Origin: Agromyces sp. Leaf222 | GTDB lineage: Bacteria; Actinomycetota; Actinomycetes; Actinomycetales; Microbacteriaceae | Direction: 5' to 3' | NCBI RefSeq assembly: GCF_001421565.1 | Contig: NZ_LMKQ01000003.1 | Span: 32,588 to 96,587, forward strand | DNA length: 64,000 nt | In this document: piece by piece, positions 61,174 through 64,000 of the stretch | Layout: each line of letters starts with the position of its first letter | Numbering within the stretch: position 1 is the first letter of the stretch | Made by a program: the position numbers and the translations under genes | Notes under the pieces: generated by a model | Seen by the model: only the letters and a program-made list of their open reading frames with translations | Databases searched by the model: none | What the model was told of the DNA's origin: nothing

Positions 61174-62214
61174 GTGGGGAACAAGCCGACCGCACGTCAG
61201 ACCGTGACGATCGCCCAGATCGCCGAGCGCGCCGGGGTCTCTCCCGGCGCGGTGTCGTTCGCCCTCAACGGGCGCAAGGGGGTCTCGGAGCGCACCCGCG
61301 CCCACATCCTGCTCGTCGCCGACGAGCTCGGGTGGGCCCCTGGCAGCGCGGCCAAGGCCCTCGCCGAGGCGAAGTCGAACATCTTCGGCCTCGTGCTCGC
61401 GCGCGACCCCAAGAACCTCGGCGTCGAGTCGTTCTACATGCAGTTCCTCGCGGGCATGGAGACCGAGCTGTCGCCGCGCGGCTACGGGGTGCTCCTGCAG
61501 GTCGTGCCCGACGCCCCGAGCGAGCTGATGACGCTGCGACGCTGGCGCACCACCCGCCGCGTCGACGGGGTGCTGCTCGTCGACCTGCGCGCCGACGACC
61601 CGCGCGCGGCGTACCTCGCCGGACACCCAGAGCTTCCGACGGTCGCCGTCGCCGACCCGGCGTTCGTCAGCGACCTGACGACCGTCTGGACCGATGACGC
61701 CACCGCGATGCGCGAGGCGGTGCGCTACCTGGCCTCGCTCGGGCACCGACGCATCGCCAGGGTCGCCGGCCTCGCCGAGCTCGCCCACACGCAGATCCGC
61801 GATGCGGCGTTCGTCGCCGAGATCGCCGAGCTCGGCCTCGAGGGCGAGGTGCTGCGCACCGACTACTCGCCAGAGCAGGGGGCCGCGGCAACCGGGGCGG
61901 CACTGGCCTCCGAGCGCCCGCCGACGGCCTTCGTCTACGACAACGACATCATGGCCGTCGCGGCCCTCGGCGTGCTGGCGCGCGCCGGGCTCCGCTCCCC
62001 CGACGACGTCTCGATCATCGCGTGGGACGACTCCCTGCTCTGCCGGCACTCGGTGCCGAGCCTCACGGCGCTCAGCCACGATGTCGTCGCCTTCGGGGCG
62101 CACGCGGCCAGGCGGCTGTTCGAGGTGGCGGCGGGCGCCTCGCCGCAGGCGCACCTCGACTCGACCCCGCGGCTCGCGGTGCGAGAATCCACGGGGCCCG
62201 CGCGCGGAATCTGA
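61174..62214 (+). CDS. LacI family regulator 2
   Basis: 346 residues. HTH VTIAQIAERAGVSPGAVSFALNGRKGVSERTRAHILLVADELGWAPGSAAKAL and effector domain from IFGLVLARDPKNLGVESFYMQFLAGMETEL. The hinge AKALAEAKS lacks the typical LAxxLR. Leaderless start. Its targets are unknown; candidates are the LacI-type sites at 43454 and in the mannan divergent region. Confidence 0.92.
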   Translation: MGNKPTARQTVTIAQIAERAGVSPGAVSFALNGRKGVSERTRAHILLVADELGWAPGSAAKALAEAKSNIFGLVLARDPKNLGVESFYMQFLAGMETELSPRGYGVLLQVVPDAPSELMTLRRWRTTRRVDGVLLVDLRADDPRAAYLAGHPELPTVAVADPAFVSDLTTVWTDDATAMREAVRYLASLGHRRIARVAGLAELAHTQIRDAAFVAEIAELGLEGEVLRTDYSPEQGAAATGAALASERPPTAFVYDNDIMAVAALGVLARAGLRSPDDVSIIAWDDSLLCRHSVPSLTALSHDVVAFGAHAARRLFEVAAGASPQAHLDSTPRLAVRESTGPARGI

Positions 62215-62278
62215 GCGGCACCGGCAGGTGTTCGGCGATCCATCGCTCGCGATCGCGTGTCGACTACGCTTTCGTAGC

Positions 62279-63493
62279 ATGCCCGAGTCGATGCTGCTCG
62301 CCGCGAGCGCCGGTGTCGTCGCCGGCGCCCTGGCGGTCGGCGTCGTGCTGCTGCTGCGCCGGCTGGTGCTCGCGCAGCGTGAGCTCGGCACCGATGCCGA
62401 GCAGGCCACGTACCAGACGCTGCACCTCGCGAGCCGCGCCGCGAAGCACGTGCGCGGGGGCTTCGACGGGGCGGATGCCGCGCGCGCCGGCCGCTCGCTC
62501 CGCACCATGCTCGGCTGCGAGAGCCTCGCCCTCGTCGACCCCGGCGGACTCGTCACGGTCGAGGGCGACGACGAGGTGCGCGCGATCGCGGGCGAACTCG
62601 CGATCGCGGCGCAGTCGACCGGCAAGCCGCATGTGCAGCGGCGCATCACGATGGGCACGAAGGAGACGGATGCCGTGGCCGCGCCGATCCTCGTCGGCGA
62701 CCGCTCAGCCGGGGCGATCGTGGCCTTCGCCTCGCCGGTGCGGGCCGGCCTCGTGCGCGCGACGGGCGAGGTGGCGAGCTGGGTGGCGTCGCAGGTCGAG
62801 CTCGGAGAGCTCGACGCCTCGCGGGCGGCCCTCGCCGAGGCCGAGGTGCGCGCCCTCCGCGCCCAGATCAGCCCGCACTTCATCTACAACGCCCTGAACG
62901 CGATCGCGTCGTTCATCAACACCGACCCGGCCAAGGCCCGCGAGCTGGTGCTCGAGTTCGCCGACTTCACGCGGTACTCGTTCCGCCGGCACGGCGACTT
63001 CACGACCGTCGCCGAGGAGCTGCGCTCGATCGACAGCTACCTCGAGCTCGAGCGGGCGCGCTTCGGCGATCGCCTGCGGGTGACCCTGCAGGTGGCGCCG
63101 GAGGTGCTGTCGACGGTCGTGCCGTTCCTGTCGATCCAGCCGCTCGTCGAGAACGCGGTGCGGCACGGGCTCGAGTCGAAGGAGGGCGGCGGTCGCATCA
63201 CGATCACCGCGGCCGACTCCGGCGCCTTCGCCGAGATCAGCGTCGAGGACGACGGCGTCGGCATCGACCCCGCCGTGCTCGAGGAGGTGCTCGCGGGCGG
63301 TTCGCCCGGTGAGCACGTCGGCCTTCGCAACGTCGACGCCCGCCTGCGCCAGGTGTACGGCGAGGAGCACGGGCTGGTCGTCGAGACGAACGTCGGCGCC
63401 GGCACGCTCGTGCGCATGCGGGTGCCGAAGTCGCAGCCGGGTCCGAACCCCAACGCCCCGGTCGCCGCCCAGGACGGGAGCCGCACCCGATGA
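62279..63493 (+). CDS. LytS-type sensor histidine kinase
   Basis: 404 residues. One N-terminal membrane helix (AASAGVVAGALAVGVVLLLRRLVLA), a GAF-like domain (about 40-170), and a His_kinase domain with phosphoacceptor His200 in AQISPHFIYNALN, N box SIQPLVENAVRHGLES and GLRNVDARL. ATG 62279 has TACGCT 8 bases upstream. ATGA overlap with the regulator gene. In actinobacteria such kinases are often near acetate symporters. Confidence 0.92.
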   Translation: MPESMLLAASAGVVAGALAVGVVLLLRRLVLAQRELGTDAEQATYQTLHLASRAAKHVRGGFDGADAARAGRSLRTMLGCESLALVDPGGLVTVEGDDEVRAIAGELAIAAQSTGKPHVQRRITMGTKETDAVAAPILVGDRSAGAIVAFASPVRAGLVRATGEVASWVASQVELGELDASRAALAEAEVRALRAQISPHFIYNALNAIASFINTDPAKARELVLEFADFTRYSFRRHGDFTTVAEELRSIDSYLELERARFGDRLRVTLQVAPEVLSTVVPFLSIQPLVENAVRHGLESKEGGGRITITAADSGAFAEISVEDDGVGIDPAVLEEVLAGGSPGEHVGLRNVDARLRQVYGEEHGLVVETNVGAGTLVRMRVPKSQPGPNPNAPVAAQDGSRTR

Positions 63494-64000
63494 TCTCCGT
63501 GCTCATCGCCGACGACGAACAGCCCGCGATCGACGAGCTGGCGTTCCTGCTCTCGCAGGACCCGCGCATCGGCACGGTGCACCAGGCCTCGTCGGGGTCG
63601 GAGGCGATCCGGCTGCTCACCCGCGAGCCGGTCGACGCCGCGTTCCTCGACATCCACATGCCGGGCCTGAACGGTTTCGATCTCGCCCGCGCCCTGCAGC
63701 GCTTCGAGCACCGGCCGGCGCTCGTGTTCGTGACGGCCGACGAAGAGGGGGCGCTCGAGGCGTTCGACCTCGCCGCGGTCGACTACCTGCTGAAGCCCGT
63801 GCGCACCGAACGGCTGCAGCGCTCGATCGGGCGCATCGTCGAGGTGCTGAAGGCGGGCCAGGCGACGCCCACCGGCGGCATCCCGACCGTGACGGCGCCC
63901 GAGATGATCGCCGTGACGCTCGGCGGCACGACCCGCATGATCCGCCGCGACGAGGTGCGCTACGTGCAGGCGCAGGGCGACTACGCGCGCCTGCACACCG
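63490..64000 (+). CDS. LytTR-type response regulator (partial)
   Basis: Cut by the window end after about 170 residues. Receiver domain VLIADDEQPAIDEL with phosphoacceptor Asp54 (FLDIHMPG), VFVTADEEGALEAFDLAAVDYLLKPV, then the start of the LytTR DNA-binding domain (MIAVTLGGTTRMIRRDEVRYVQAQGDYARLHT). Translationally coupled to the kinase. Confidence 0.93.
   Translation, partial: MISVLIADDEQPAIDELAFLLSQDPRIGTVHQASSGSEAIRLLTREPVDAAFLDIHMPGLNGFDLARALQRFEHRPALVFVTADEEGALEAFDLAAVDYLLKPVRTERLQRSIGRIVEVLKAGQATPTGGIPTVTAPEMIAVTLGGTTRMIRRDEVRYVQAQGDYARLHT

Overview
The window is a high-GC actinobacterial chromosome segment. Gene content and order fit Microbacteriaceae, most like Agromyces or a close relative; this is inferred from gene families and style, not from a marker gene. 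Supporting signs are strong GC bias at third codon positions, many GTG starts, very frequent 4-base ATGA/GTGA stop-start overlaps, and many start codons 5-7 bases after a TANNNT hexamer, as expected for leaderless transcripts. I found no rRNA, tRNA, CRISPR array, insertion sequence or phage gene. Coding density is high and no gene-free stretch exceeds 300 bases.

Layout. 0-3.7 kb: a heme/iron uptake locus (partial secreted protein, then hmuTUV-like genes) around a divergent promoter with two DtxR/IdeR-type boxes. 3.7-6.5 kb: sterol-carrier-like protein, purD, purC. 6.5-8.8 kb: stress-type membrane protein, ring-cleavage/glyoxalase-like VOC protein, TetR regulator. 8.9-12.2 kb: tryptophan-to-anthranilate operon (kynA, an amidohydrolase, kynU). 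12.3-15.3 kb: alanine-rich membrane-anchored protein and a PadR-controlled drug exporter. 15.4-16.4 kb: purS-purQ. 16.5-25.5 kb: accessory genes (two dihydrofolate-reductase-fold proteins, acyl-CoA ligase, DUF389 protein, Fur-type regulator with catalase, apt, MFS exporter) lying between purQ and purL (25.8-28.2 kb). 28-35.7 kb: Nudix-GNAT fusion, hypothetical proteins, zinc alcohol dehydrogenase, SDR, chorismate mutase, FtsX-type ABC exporter. 35.8-39.5 kb: chitin/cellulose-active LPMO and a YtrA-type GntR/ABC operon. 39.7-47.4 kb: cation/proton antiporter, EamA transporter, (alpha/alpha)6-barrel protein, PfkB sugar kinase, MarR-isochorismatase pair, dihydrolipoamide dehydrogenase. 47.5-49.6 kb: acetate symporter with its DUF485 partner. 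49.8-62.2 kb: a beta-mannan/galactomannan oligosaccharide locus (ABC importer without its own ATPase, GH2 beta-mannosidase, GH113, BadF-type sugar kinase, GH36 alpha-galactosidase, two LacI regulators). 62.3-64 kb: LytS/LytTR-type two-component system, cut by the window end.

How the genes work together. Heme uptake is probably derepressed under iron limitation. The purine genes supply de novo IMP synthesis but lie in three separate blocks. The kyn operon turns tryptophan into anthranilate plus alanine, and the amidohydrolase occupies the position expected for the formamidase. The mannan locus appears to import oligosaccharides and trim galactosyl and mannosyl units in the cytoplasm, with LacI control at the divergent promoter. 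The acetate symporter and the LytS/LytTR pair, often neighbours in actinobacteria, here flank the mannan locus.
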